A stretch of DNA of 64,000 nt, from NCBI GenBank assembly GCA_964370045.1, contig CAYJGZ010000007.1, positions 44,658-108,657 of the forward strand, written 5' to 3'. Every line of letters begins with the position of its first letter. The first letter of the stretch is position 1. Source of the DNA: JAAYCI01 sp964370045. Lineage in GTDB: Bacteria > Bacillota > Clostridia > Oscillospirales > Ruminococcaceae. A program made the translations under genes and the position numbers. Below the pieces are notes generated by a model that ran no database searches, was not told the DNA's origin, and saw only the letters and a program-made list of their open reading frames with translations. Shown one piece after another: positions 18,439-26,653 of the stretch.

Positions 18439-18855
18439 TTTCGGAATATAGTTTGCCGTTTGCAAGCTGTAAATTTCCTCGCCTGCACTGTCTGTTGCGA
18501 TGGCAGACATGTTTTGCAACGTGCCTGCGCCTGTTTCCTCGGGCGTGATAAGCAGGCGAATGGTGTATGCGGCCTGCTCTGCCCCTTCTATAGGCATCCA
18601 GTCCTCATCGTAGGCGCACAGCACGCTGCCGTCCGCCTGCACCACCCCGTGCAGGATACCCTCCTGCCCCTGCGCCTTCACCTGCTCCAGCAGTGCGCTC
18701 GCCTCAACACCCGCAAAGCTTTCCCTCTTTGTGTCCTGCGCAATGCGGGAGGCCTCGCCAAACAGCGCCACCAATATAGCACAGCTGATGCTAAACACCA
18801 ACACATTTATAAGCAGCTCCACCAAAAACGCTACGTTACGGTACTTACTCTTCAT
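18436..18855 (-). CDS. Pilin-like membrane protein
   Basis: 139 residues. A short basic N-terminus and one hydrophobic helix (about 8-32, VAFLVELLINVLVFSISCAILV) with a Glu at the position typical of Glu5 in type IV pilins are followed by an alpha-rich then beta-like soluble domain. The classical G-FTLIE cleavage site is absent, so it may be an uncleaved or divergent minor pilin. The ATG overlaps the stop of the upstream gene by four bases (translational coupling). Its TAG stop is formed at the border of the 161-bp element, so the native C-terminus may have been longer. Confidence 0.6.
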   Translation of the reverse strand: MKSKYRNVAFLVELLINVLVFSISCAILVALFGEASRIAQDTKRESFAGVEASALLEQVKAQGQEGILHGVVQADGSVLCAYDEDWMPIEGAEQAAYTIRLLITPEETGAGTLQNMSAIATDSAGEEIYSLQTANYIPK

Positions 18856-19349
18856 GCGCTACCACCTCCCAAAAGGGCAAATGCGGTGCGTGTGGCGTCG
18901 CCGTCGGTGCCCACAATCTCTGCGGTAAACAGCCCCGTGTCATCCAGCGAAAAGCTACACTGCGAGAGCTGCGCAATTAAAATATCCGCACCCGAGGGGC
19001 TAAAGGGCATGTCCGCAAAGGAGGTGCTCTCCATCAGGCGGCCGTCCGCAAAATAAATGCGTGTTTCGTACGCATCGCCGCCTACTTCGCTGGACAGCAC
19101 CAACAGCTGTGTGCCGTCCTCCTCACGCACGCTTATGCCGTTTGCCATGTTGTTTTGGCTAAGCTTCGTGCGCAGGTAGGTGGCGGCTATGCTGGAGCCA
19201 AAGCTGCTGTCCATGTTGTCTTGAACATTTTTGTACGCTCTGCCGCCCAAAAGCGCCAGCGCCAGCGAGCACAGCGCAAAAAGGCACACAAGGCCTATGG
19301 GCAACAAAAAGCCCGCAACAGCGCCGCTTCTTTGCTTGCTACCACGCAT
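18852..19349 (-). CDS. Pilus-operon membrane protein (DUF4860-like)
   Basis: 165 residues. A Lys/Arg-rich start precedes one membrane helix (about 10-36, GFLLPIGLVCLFALCSLALALLGG), then an extracellular domain with paired strands (TQLLVLSSEV, YETRIYFADGRLMES). It looks like a minor pseudopilin; the resemblance to DUF4860 is from memory of clostridial pilus clusters. TAGGAGG precedes ATG 19349. It is coupled by overlap to the next pilin-like gene. Confidence 0.55.
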   Translation of the reverse strand: MRGSKQRSGAVAGFLLPIGLVCLFALCSLALALLGGRAYKNVQDNMDSSFGSSIAATYLRTKLSQNNMANGISVREEDGTQLLVLSSEVGGDAYETRIYFADGRLMESTSFADMPFSPSGADILIAQLSQCSFSLDDTGLFTAEIVGTDGDATRTAFALLGGGSA

Positions 19350-19401
19350 TTTGCCACCTCCTAAACTCACAAATTACGAACTACATATGCAGAAAAATTG
19401 C

Positions 19402-19710
19402 TTAACGTGCCACCACCGTCACCACGGGGCGCACGTTGTACGAAAAAATATCGTAGCGCACCGAGTAAAGGCTCTCGTCCACCTGCACGTTGTAGTGCTC
19501 CCGAATGTACTCAAGCCCCGGGGGGTAGTACCCTTCCGTGGCGTAGCACAGCACGGCGGCACGCTCTATCGCCTCCCGTGTTGCGGCAACGCCCTCGTCC
19601 GTTGCGCCGCTCGAAAAGCTCATCGTTCCCATTAAAAACACCACCAGCACCACCCCGAAAAGCAGTACGGAAAATGCAGTGGATAGCCATCCTCGCTGTT
19701 TTGTGCGCAT
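19402..19710 (-). CDS. Small pilin-like membrane protein
   Basis: 102 residues with one N-terminal membrane helix (about 11-30, AFSVLLFGVVLVVFLMGTMSF) and a compact C-terminal domain containing a helix (EGVAATREAIERAAVLCYATEG) and YPPGLEYIREHYNV. The YPP...L.Y...Y pattern resembles the start of the variable domain in short type IV-like pilins. AAAGGAGG precedes the ATG. It is separated from the PilC gene by copy 2 of the 161-bp element. Confidence 0.55.
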   Translation of the reverse strand: MRTKQRGWLSTAFSVLLFGVVLVVFLMGTMSFSSGATDEGVAATREAIERAAVLCYATEGYYPPGLEYIREHYNVQVDESLYSVRYDIFSYNVRPVVTVVAR

Positions 19711-19737
19711 AAGCGCCTCCTTTCGGGGGGGTGTGTT

Positions 19738-19902
19738 TAGATAGTGTCCTCACGAGTGTTCATTCGTCATATTTTGGCAATTTTTCCGCCATACTGTGTT
19801 GTCAAAACTCGCATTTCACAAAGGAGTGCATCGTTTTTCCGCCGCGTCTTGCGAAAAAATTGCTCAAAATCTGCTCGGTCGGGCTCATGACGACACTATC
19901 TG
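19738..19902. mobile_element. 161-bp MITE-like inverted-repeat element, copy 2
   Basis: GATAGTGTC...GACACTATC at 19740-19900, exactly the same 161-bp length as copies 1 and 3 and in opposite orientation to copy 1. TA is present at the left flank; the right flank is TG, so one side of the apparent duplication has changed. It lies between the PilC and small pilin genes and does not break either. Confidence 0.8.
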
Positions 19903-19926
19903 TCAGTAAAAGACTATATAGCAAGG

Positions 19927-21048
19927 CTACACGCCGCTTAGTATGCTGGTAAGCGGCAGCATCACCGACAGCATTATCACGCCGATGGCAACGCTCAAAA
20001 TACCCACCAGCGCAGGCTCTATCATGCCCAAAAGGCGGTCTATGCCGCTGTTTGCCTCGTTGTCGTATATTTCGGAAAGGTTGCGCATGGCCTGCTCTGT
20101 TTGTCCTGCACGGGAGGCGGACAGCAGTATCTTTGCCTCAAAGCCGTCCAAAACGCCGTTTTTCACAAGCGCCTTGCCCAAATCTTCGCCCTCATATACC
20201 TGTGCCTGCGCTGCGGGAATAGCCGCCGCAATCTTGCGGTGCTCCACCAGCACAGCCACCTTCTCCAGCGCCTGTGTTACGGAGATGCCGCTGGCCAAAA
20301 GCATTGCAAGGCCGTTTGTAAGGCGGGAGGCGGAGATGGCGTAGTATATCTTTTTTGTCATGGGCAGGCGCTCCGCAAGGCGACCCATGCGTTTTTTTCC
20401 GCCGGGCATGAGGTATGCCACCAAAACGATAAGCATTACCGCCAGCAAAACACCCACCACAACCATCGCAACACGTGCGGCGAGGAATGCGCCGCCCATA
20501 CCGCCGCCGTCCACCAAAACACCCAGCTGAAGGAACACATCCTCGAACACGGGCAAAACAAACAGTATAAGGAATATAAGCACGATGCTCATCATCGCCA
20601 TTAGCAGCACAGGCCCCGATATAGCACTGCGGATGCTCTGCCCCAGCGCCTGCTGACGGCGGTAGTACTCCCCAAGGCTTTCGGCGGTGGTCTCAAGCCT
20701 GCCGCTCTCCTCGCCCAGCTGCATCATCTCCACCGCATAGGGGGGGAATGCGCCGCTCATTTGCAGGGCGGTGCTTAAAATAAACACTTCGCCACTGTTC
20801 AAAATATCGCTCACCCTGCGAGCCACCTGCTCAAGGCGGCCACCCTCCATGTCGGTAGCTATGATGTCGGGGCATTCGTTTGCCGAAACGCCCGCGCGCA
20901 GGAGCATGGTCATGCTCTCAAAAAAGGAGGCAAGGTCTTGTGCAGGCAGAAACTTTTTCCTCTCCGCCTTGGGTGGTGGCTGGGTTTTTCCTGCCGCATT
21001 GCCCTGCTGGACGACATGGGAGCTGGTATACACTCTTTTCTCCGACAT
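19927..21048 (-). CDS. pilC: Type II secretion/type IV pilus inner-membrane platform protein (PilC/GspF family)
   Basis: 373 residues. Two T2SSF repeats are visible: residues ~40-160 (LASFFESMTMLLRAGV, MMQLGEESGRLE) and ~245-360 (ISASRLTNGLAMLLASGISV, LLSASRAGQTEQAMRNLSEIY), with membrane segments near 160-185, 205-235 and 350-370. The protein is the platform that couples the cytoplasmic ATPases to the pilus. Start ATG 21048 follows AGGAGGAG. It is probably co-transcribed with the upstream transglutaminase lipoprotein and the downstream pilins. Confidence 0.85.
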   Translation of the reverse strand: MSEKRVYTSSHVVQQGNAAGKTQPPPKAERKKFLPAQDLASFFESMTMLLRAGVSANECPDIIATDMEGGRLEQVARRVSDILNSGEVFILSTALQMSGAFPPYAVEMMQLGEESGRLETTAESLGEYYRRQQALGQSIRSAISGPVLLMAMMSIVLIFLILFVLPVFEDVFLQLGVLVDGGGMGGAFLAARVAMVVVGVLLAVMLIVLVAYLMPGGKKRMGRLAERLPMTKKIYYAISASRLTNGLAMLLASGISVTQALEKVAVLVEHRKIAAAIPAAQAQVYEGEDLGKALVKNGVLDGFEAKILLSASRAGQTEQAMRNLSEIYDNEANSGIDRLLGMIEPALVGILSVAIGVIMLSVMLPLTSILSGV

Positions 21049-21168
21049 AGCTCTCCTCCTATGTGTAAGGCACACCAAAAGCATCCTGTGTGCTGATTTG
21101 CGTATTTTTTATGACTGACATTTTTAGCTATTGCCATGTAGTGCCTACACTGCGTAAAGCGGCACACA

Positions 21169-22233
21169 CTAATGGTAGGACAAGTCGGTGTAGTTTTCGC
21201 CATCACCCACAAACTCGGACATTCCCTGCCCGCCCGTTGCGGCGAAGGTGGTGTCTATACGAGACCAGTCGTTTGCATTTGCGGAGATGCCTGCGGCAAT
21301 CCAGCCGCTTTCCTCTGTCCACACAAGGTTCCACGCGTGGTACACCGTGCCCTCGTCCCCGTAGGAAACATCACCCTTCACCAGCATGGTGGGAATGCCG
21401 TTTGCACGTAGCATCGCCGCCGCAAGGGAGGCAAAGTCGTAGCATATGCCAAGGCCAGTTTGCAGTGTTTCATCGGGGTACGGCTCGTATCCGCTTGCGC
21501 CCCGCACCTCTTCCACCTTTGCGTGGTCGTACTGCACGTTCTCCACAATCCACGCATATATCTGCTGTACTACCTCAAGGTCGGTGGAGGCATTTTGGGT
21601 GATTTCGTGGGAGGTTGCCACAAGCTCTGATTCGGGCGTGTAGCGCACAATGCGTGTGGGGATGATGTAAGGCGCAAACTCGCTGTTTAGCACCACATCC
21701 GCTTCCACCACCACAAGGCGGCTGTACATCTGCTGGCCGTCCCTGTCCTCCGCAAAAAACGAAAGCACAAACGTATAGTGCCCATCGCCCCTTGTCAGCG
21801 GAAAATAGTTCACCGTGCCGTCGTTGTCTATGCTGTAGTTGTCCTCAAGTGCGGCGTTGCCAAGGTCCGCTATAGTTCCCTTTATAATGCGCATCCTCGC
21901 CTGCTGTGGGGAGGTTATCTGCGCCGCCACATAGCCATCGGACAAAAACGAAATGTCTATCATGCCGCTGTGTTCGTTGTATACTTCATGAATCTGTTGC
22001 TCGCCCAGCTGGGGCATCAGCACCTCGGGAGGTGTGCGCACAAATGTGGGGTCGGACAAAATAGGCGTGCCGTCACCCTCAAAGCCGCCGCCGGCAATTT
22101 CTGTTTGCGCACCGCCTAAGTTAATTCCGCCAAACTCGGAGGCGGAGCCACAGGCGCTGAGCAATATACTGGACATCAGGCACACAAGGGCAACAGCAAG
22201 GCTTGCTATGCGCCCGGCCCGATATTTTCTCAT
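21169..22233 (-). CDS. Transglutaminase-like domain lipoprotein
   Basis: 354 residues. The signal peptide ends in a lipobox (SSILLSAC), so it is exported and lipidated. The C-terminal half is a transglutaminase/protease-like domain with a recognisable triad: Cys in GLGICYDFASLAAAMLRANGIP, His in VYHAWNLVW and Asp in WSRIDTTF. The middle is beta-rich and may bind cell-wall or protein partners. ATG 22233 is preferred over ATG 22239 because GGAGGG is eight bases upstream of the former and only two from the latter. As first gene of the pilus-like operon it could crosslink or process surface pilins; that is inference. Confidence 0.82.
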   Translation of the reverse strand: MRKYRAGRIASLAVALVCLMSSILLSACGSASEFGGINLGGAQTEIAGGGFEGDGTPILSDPTFVRTPPEVLMPQLGEQQIHEVYNEHSGMIDISFLSDGYVAAQITSPQQARMRIIKGTIADLGNAALEDNYSIDNDGTVNYFPLTRGDGHYTFVLSFFAEDRDGQQMYSRLVVVEADVVLNSEFAPYIIPTRIVRYTPESELVATSHEITQNASTDLEVVQQIYAWIVENVQYDHAKVEEVRGASGYEPYPDETLQTGLGICYDFASLAAAMLRANGIPTMLVKGDVSYGDEGTVYHAWNLVWTEESGWIAAGISANANDWSRIDTTFAATGGQGMSEFVGDGENYTDLSYH

Positions 22234-22554
22234 CGGCATTGCCCTCCAGTTGTGATTTTTTTCCGCAAGGCTATGGTATGCCACAGCACAGAGCCCTGCA
22301 TAAATTTCCACCTACACACTGTTCATTTTACATTACACAGTGCCAAAAATCAATACACAGGGTGAATTGGGTGCGAATAAAAGCGTTACTTCATTTTTTG
22401 GTATATGCTTTGCAAATATTTTCGTGCTTATTCAATGGAATTGCCCGTCATTCCGGCTTCTGCCAAATTTCCACACAGCACTATTGAAAATCTCGATATG
22501 ACGGTTAGTTTGCGCCTTTTCCCAAAACTGCGCAATAAATATTTTACTTTTCAC
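22234..22554. other. Intergenic region without a recognised gene
   Basis: AT-rich sequence between the divergent transglutaminase gene and the tRNA-Lys promoter. No convincing reading frame, RNA motif or repeat was seen. Confidence 0.6.
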
Positions 22555-22584
22555 TTGACAAGCTTTGCCTTTGCTTGGTATAAT
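22555..22584 (+). promoter_or_regulatory. Sigma-70-type promoter of tRNA-Lys
   Basis: Consensus TTGACA (22555-22560) and TATAAT (22579-22584) with an 18-bp spacer, about 55 bp ahead of the tRNA. Confidence 0.85.
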
Positions 22585-22638
22585 TCTTTGGTCAGCTGTG
22601 CGCTCTGTTGTATCGACTTAATGGGGACGCAAAAGCAT

Positions 22639-22714
22639 GACCGCGTAGCTCAGTTGGCAGAGCATCTGCCTTTTAAGCAGAGGGTCCCGCGTTCGAGCCG
22701 CGGCGCGGTCACCA
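22639..22714 (+). tRNA. tRNA-Lys (TTT)
   Basis: A 76-base cloverleaf with acceptor stem GACCGCG/CGCGGTC, D arm TAGCTCAGTTGG, anticodon loop with TTT, T arm GTTCGAGCC and an encoded CCA end. Confidence 0.97.
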
Positions 22715-22719
22715 GATGT

Positions 22720-22750
22720 GGCAAGGCGTTAGTGCCTTGCCGCTTTTTTT
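22720..22750 (+). terminator. Terminator after tRNA-Lys
   Basis: GGCAAGGC/GCCTTGCC 8-bp perfect stem with a 6-base loop, then a run of seven T. Confidence 0.9.
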
Positions 22751-22839
22751 GTGTTTATGTGGTAATTTTTACCCTGTACAGTAACACCTGCGCAGGGCAG
22801 GTGGCTGCCTGAATTTTTTCAAAGCAAGGGGGCGCTGTG

Positions 22840-23433
22840 GTGAAGCACATCGGCACACGCACGCTAAAAACGCAGCGGCTCATTCTGCGAGCGTTCAAGC
22901 GGCGGGACGCAAAGCAGGTTTATCGCAGCTGGGCGAGCGATGCACAGGTGACACGCTACCTGCGCTGGCAGTGCCACGAGAGCGAGGCGCAGACAAAGGC
23001 GCTGATGAAACAGTGGGTAAAAAACTACCGCCACAAGGACCATTACCACTGGGCTATTGTGCGCAGGAGCGACAAGGTGCTGATGGGCGCGCTGGGCATC
23101 ATGCCCAGCACACAGCCACATGGGCCAAACGGATACGAGCCGGGCTATTGCCTTGGGGCGGAATTTTGGGGCAAGGGCTACGCCACCGAGGCGCTGAGCG
23201 CCGCCCTTGACTATTTCATCGGTGGCACAGGGGCAAGCACACTGTATTGCTGTCACGCCACCCAAAATGAGGCATCGGGCAGGGTGATGCGCAAGGCAGG
23301 GTTTGTTTTCAGCCACGAGGGCAGCTACCCACGCTACGACGGAGCAGAAATACCGGCGCTTTTTTACACGCTGAGCGCAGAGGATTACGCTTCACGAAAC
23401 ACCGATAAAATAGCGATTTTGCGCAAATTTTAG
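22840..23433 (+). CDS. GNAT-family N-acetyltransferase (RimJ/RimL type)
   Basis: About 197 residues. TQRLILRAFKRRDA opens the fold, GALGIMPS is the beta4 strand, and LGAEFWGKGYATEALSAALDYF contains the acetyl-CoA pyrophosphate-binding loop. The RimJ/RimL-like group acetylates protein N-termini or small molecules. GTG 22840 is placed seven bases after AAGGGGG; an adjacent in-frame GTG at 22837 is also possible. The substrate is unknown and the neighbours give no hint. Confidence 0.82.
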   Translation: MKHIGTRTLKTQRLILRAFKRRDAKQVYRSWASDAQVTRYLRWQCHESEAQTKALMKQWVKNYRHKDHYHWAIVRRSDKVLMGALGIMPSTQPHGPNGYEPGYCLGAEFWGKGYATEALSAALDYFIGGTGASTLYCCHATQNEASGRVMRKAGFVFSHEGSYPRYDGAEIPALFYTLSAEDYASRNTDKIAILRKF

Positions 23434-23553
23434 GCGTGCTGAAAATCAGCAAAAAATAACCCGAAAATACAGAATAAATCATTTTGAAACAAGCAAAAAA
23501 GCAAAACAGACGCCTATATGCCACCGCCAAACCCATCAAAGGAGGAGCTCATT

Positions 23554-24915
23554 TTGGACATGGACGACAAGCTGATATATTTTTCGGAAGATGACCGCCA
23601 GAGCTTTGAGGATACCTCCGACGCACCGCTGGAGCAGGCGGGATTTTTAACAGAGGTAGACACGCCCAAAAGCGCCCTGATACTTGCGCTGGACTTGGGC
23701 AGGTACGATGCGGAAAAGAGCCTTGAGGAGATGCAAGCGCTACTGCAAGCGTGCGGCATACACACGGTGGCGCAGGTACTTCAGCGCCGTGCAAAGCCGG
23801 AGCCTGCCACACTTTTGGGCGCTGGGCGCTTGGCAGAGGCAAGGCTTCTCGCAAAGAACCTCGGTGCGGACATAGCCGTGTTTGACGGGGAGCTTTCGGG
23901 AAGCCAGCTGCGCAACCTTGAGCAGCTTTTGCAGCTGCCTGTAATCGACCGCACAATGCTGATTTTACAGATATTCAAGAGCCGCGCGGTAAGCGGCGAG
24001 GGCAAGACGCAAACCGAGCTTGCCCTGCTGGAGTACCGCCTGCCACGCCTTGCAGGGCACGGCACTTCTCTTTCACGACAGGGTGGCGGCGGCGGTGGCG
24101 GCGGCGGTGCACGCCGTGGTGGCGGCGAGACAAAGCTTGAGTACGACCGCCGCTATATAAGAGGGCGCATTGCGGTGCTAAAAAAACGGCTTGCCGCCCT
24201 GAAAGCACAGCGTGACGAAAACAGGCGCGCACGCAAAAAAAGCGGTGTACCGCTGATTGCGCTGGTAGGCTACACAAACGTGGGAAAGTCCAGCCTGCTG
24301 AATACGCTCACCCAAAGTGACGTGCCTGCGGCGGATATGCTCTTTGCCACGCTGGACCCCACCGCGCGCAAGGCAACGCTCCCCTGTGGGCAGGACATAG
24401 TGATGATAGACACGGTAGGCTTTGTCTCACGCCTTCCGCACAGCTTGGTGGAGGCGTTCAAAAGCACGCTGGAGCAGGCTGTTTATGCGGATATTTTGCT
24501 TTTGGTGTGTGATGCGTCGGACGCGGACAGCCACCACCAGCTACAGGTAACCGAGACGGTTTTGCGTGAAATCGGGGTGAGCGGGGACGTGCCCCGCATC
24601 ACGCTTTATAACAAATGTGACCTTGTGTCCGATTTTACATTATGGGACAGCACCGCCATGCTTGTCAGTGCGCACACAGGCAAAGGCCTAAACGAGCTGA
24701 ACGCCGCACTCTCAAAGCTGCTTAGCGAAAACATGCGTGAGCTACGGCTGCTGCTGCCCTACGACAAGCTAAACCTTGCGGACATTGCACGCAGGCACGG
24801 CAAGGTGCTAAATGAAGAGTTTTTAGAGCAGGGCGCATACTACCACGTGCGTGTGCAGGCCTCCGCCACGGGGCCGTTGATACCCTACATCTGCACGGAG
24901 GACACAGAGGAGTAG
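23554..24915 (+). CDS. hflX: GTPase HflX
   Basis: About 453 residues. The N-terminal HflX domain (LLGAGRLAEARLLAKNL, TMLILQIFKSRAVSGEGKTQTELALLEY, LPRLAGHGTSLSRQGG) ends in a Gly-rich loop with nine consecutive Gly, then a helical linker (KLEYDRRYIRGRIAVLKKRL) and the G domain: GYTNVGKSSLLN (G1), DTVGFVSRLPHSLVEAFKSTLE (G3), NKCD (G4) and SAHTGKG (G5). HflX splits stalled or hibernating 70S/100S ribosomes under stress. TTG 23554 has GGAGG eight bases upstream; the in-frame ATG further upstream has no such site. A short C-terminal domain is present. Confidence 0.92.
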   Translation: MDMDDKLIYFSEDDRQSFEDTSDAPLEQAGFLTEVDTPKSALILALDLGRYDAEKSLEEMQALLQACGIHTVAQVLQRRAKPEPATLLGAGRLAEARLLAKNLGADIAVFDGELSGSQLRNLEQLLQLPVIDRTMLILQIFKSRAVSGEGKTQTELALLEYRLPRLAGHGTSLSRQGGGGGGGGGARRGGGETKLEYDRRYIRGRIAVLKKRLAALKAQRDENRRARKKSGVPLIALVGYTNVGKSSLLNTLTQSDVPAADMLFATLDPTARKATLPCGQDIVMIDTVGFVSRLPHSLVEAFKSTLEQAVYADILLLVCDASDADSHHQLQVTETVLREIGVSGDVPRITLYNKCDLVSDFTLWDSTAMLVSAHTGKGLNELNAALSKLLSENMRELRLLLPYDKLNLADIARRHGKVLNEEFLEQGAYYHVRVQASATGPLIPYICTEDTEE

Positions 24916-25021
24916 GCCCGCCCACATCCTGCCCCTGTCCAAATATATTTTCCCGCAAAAAATACCTCGCCAAGCGCATCACCGAATTTTTTGAATTTTT
25001 TGAATTTTTTGAAAAAAAGAC

Positions 25022-25050
25022 TTTACAAACCCCACTTATATTGATATACT
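25022..25050 (+). promoter_or_regulatory. Promoter of tRNA-Thr
   Basis: TTTACA (25022-25027) and TATACT (25045-25050) with a 17-bp spacer, 74 bp ahead of the tRNA. Confidence 0.7.
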
Positions 25051-25124
25051 TATATGCGCACTCTATTTTTTGCACAGTGGTAGCGTCGAGCGCCATACTG
25101 CACAAAATTTTGCGCATTGTATAT

Positions 25125-25200
25125 GCTGGTGTAGCTCAGTTGGTAGAGCAGCTGATTTGTAATCAGCAGGTCGGGGGTTCAAGTCCGTCCACCAGCTCCA
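25125..25200 (+). tRNA. tRNA-Thr (TGT)
   Basis: A 76-base cloverleaf with acceptor stem GCTGGTG/CACCAGC, anticodon loop TTTGTAA (anticodon TGT), T arm GTTCAAGTC and an encoded CCA. Confidence 0.96.
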
Positions 25201-25205
25201 AAATA

Positions 25206-25236
25206 AAAATACACACCTTTAGGTGTGTATTTTTAT
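25206..25236 (+). terminator. Terminator after tRNA-Thr
   Basis: Long A/T-flanked hairpin ATACACACC/GGTGTGTAT with a TTTA loop, ending in TTTTT. Confidence 0.85.
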
Positions 25237-25570
25237 TTGGACTTGCACAAGCGACGGACTTGAAAGGCGGCTGTTTTAACCGCCGCAGGTTTTCCGCAGA
25301 AAAGCAAGTCCGTGTAGTTTTGTGGTAACGCACACTGTGGATTTTTTGAAGTTGCTCTTGTCACACCTTTGGGTGTGACCTTTTATTTTAGGGTTGTGCA
25401 CCCGATTAAGAATCCCCCGTGCCTTGATAGGCGCAGGGGATTTTGTGTGTGATGGATTTTGCAAAGTGCTTCAAAAAAGCAAGAAACCACCAAAGCCTAA
25501 GCAGTGGCGGTTTCCGTTTCAGCAAAAGCATATAATCAAGCACCATCACACATTGTCGCTATATATAACC
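25237..25570. other. Non-coding region with serial hairpins after tRNA-Thr
   Basis: It holds an inverted repeat ACGGACTTG...CAAGTCCGT (about 25252-25314) enclosing a GGCGG/CCGCC hairpin, a second terminator GTCACACC/GGGTGTGAC with T-run (25360-25390), and a third weaker hairpin AATCCCC/GGGGATT (25411-25445). No protein frame is convincing. Stacked hairpins behind a tRNA could be a small structured RNA or the scar of an element once integrated at the tRNA. Confidence 0.45.
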
Positions 25571-26590
25571 CTACCCCTCGCCCTGTGTAGTCTTTGCGGC
25601 ATTGTTCGGCCTTGGCTTTCTGTGCGGCTTTTGCGCTCTTTGCTCCCTGCCTTCTTTGTGCTTTTTGGCCTCCCTCGGTGGCTTTTGCGCTTTGTGCGCT
25701 TCGGGGCGGCTTTGCTCGGGAGGTGCGGCCTGCTCCTCGGGTGTGTCCTGCTCGTCCGGCGCTATGGGCGCACGCTTTCCGCCGCTGATGTACGTGCACT
25801 CTTTTTTATCGTAATAACGTGGTGTTATTCCCACCTCGGGGCCAAACCTTACCTTCAGCTTGCCGCTGATAAGGTTTACCTCCGTCACAACGCCCTGCCC
25901 ATCGGGCGTGGATACCACGCTGTTCACCATGGGGGTGGTTTTGCCCAGGTACTCATACGCAGGCTGTTCATACGCAAGGCAACACATCAGCCGTCCACAG
26001 CTGCCCGAAATCTTTGCAGGGTTCAGGCTAAGGCCCTGCTCCTTTGCCATCTTAATTGAAACCGGCTGAAAGTTCTTCAAAAAGCGGGAGCAACAAAACG
26101 GCTGGCCGCAAATGCCAAGGCCGCCCACCATCTTGCTCTCGTCACGCACGCCTATCTGCCTAAGCTCTATGCGTGTGCGGAATACCCCCGCAAGGTCCTT
26201 TACCAGCTCACGAAAGTCCACCCTGTCGTCCGCAGTGAAGTAAAACATTATTTTATTGCGGCTGTACGTGTATTCTGCGTCTATAAGCTTCATGGGAAGG
26301 GCGTGCTTTTCTATGCGCTGTTCGCATATTTCAAACGCCTTTTGCCCGTCCTCACGGTTTTGCCGCATACGGCGCACGTCCGCATCGTCCGCTATGCGCA
26401 GTACCGGCTTTAGGTCCTTTGGCACGGTGGCGTCGGGCACGTTGTGCACGCCCTGTGTCACCTGCCCGCACTCGGTGCCTCGGGAGGTTTCCACCATCAC
26501 GTACGCATCTGTTTGAATATCCATACCCATGGGGTCGAAGTAATAGGTCTTGCCTGTTTGGCGAAAGCGAACGCTGATAATTTTCTTCAT
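25571..26590 (-). CDS. yaaT: PSP1-domain protein YaaT (RicT)
   Basis: 339 residues. The PSP1 domain covers about residues 1-265, with the Cys pattern ICGQPFCCSRFL and SGSCGRLMCCLAYEQPAYEYL that binds Fe-S clusters in the RicA/F/T complex. In Bacillus YaaT takes part in sporulation phosphorelay activation and, with YlbF and YmcA, in RNase Y-dependent mRNA maturation. The last ~70 residues are a charged Pro/Glu/Lys/Arg-rich tail not seen in the shorter Bacillus protein. It follows holB by 63 bp, as in the Bacillus holB-yaaT order. Confidence 0.9.
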   Translation of the reverse strand: MKKIISVRFRQTGKTYYFDPMGMDIQTDAYVMVETSRGTECGQVTQGVHNVPDATVPKDLKPVLRIADDADVRRMRQNREDGQKAFEICEQRIEKHALPMKLIDAEYTYSRNKIMFYFTADDRVDFRELVKDLAGVFRTRIELRQIGVRDESKMVGGLGICGQPFCCSRFLKNFQPVSIKMAKEQGLSLNPAKISGSCGRLMCCLAYEQPAYEYLGKTTPMVNSVVSTPDGQGVVTEVNLISGKLKVRFGPEVGITPRYYDKKECTYISGGKRAPIAPDEQDTPEEQAAPPEQSRPEAHKAQKPPREAKKHKEGREQRAQKPHRKPRPNNAAKTTQGEG

Positions 26591-26653
26591 GTATATGTCC
26601 TTAATGTGTCATCTGCCGATGTGGCAGTATTTTATTTTGTGCGGTGTGCTTGG

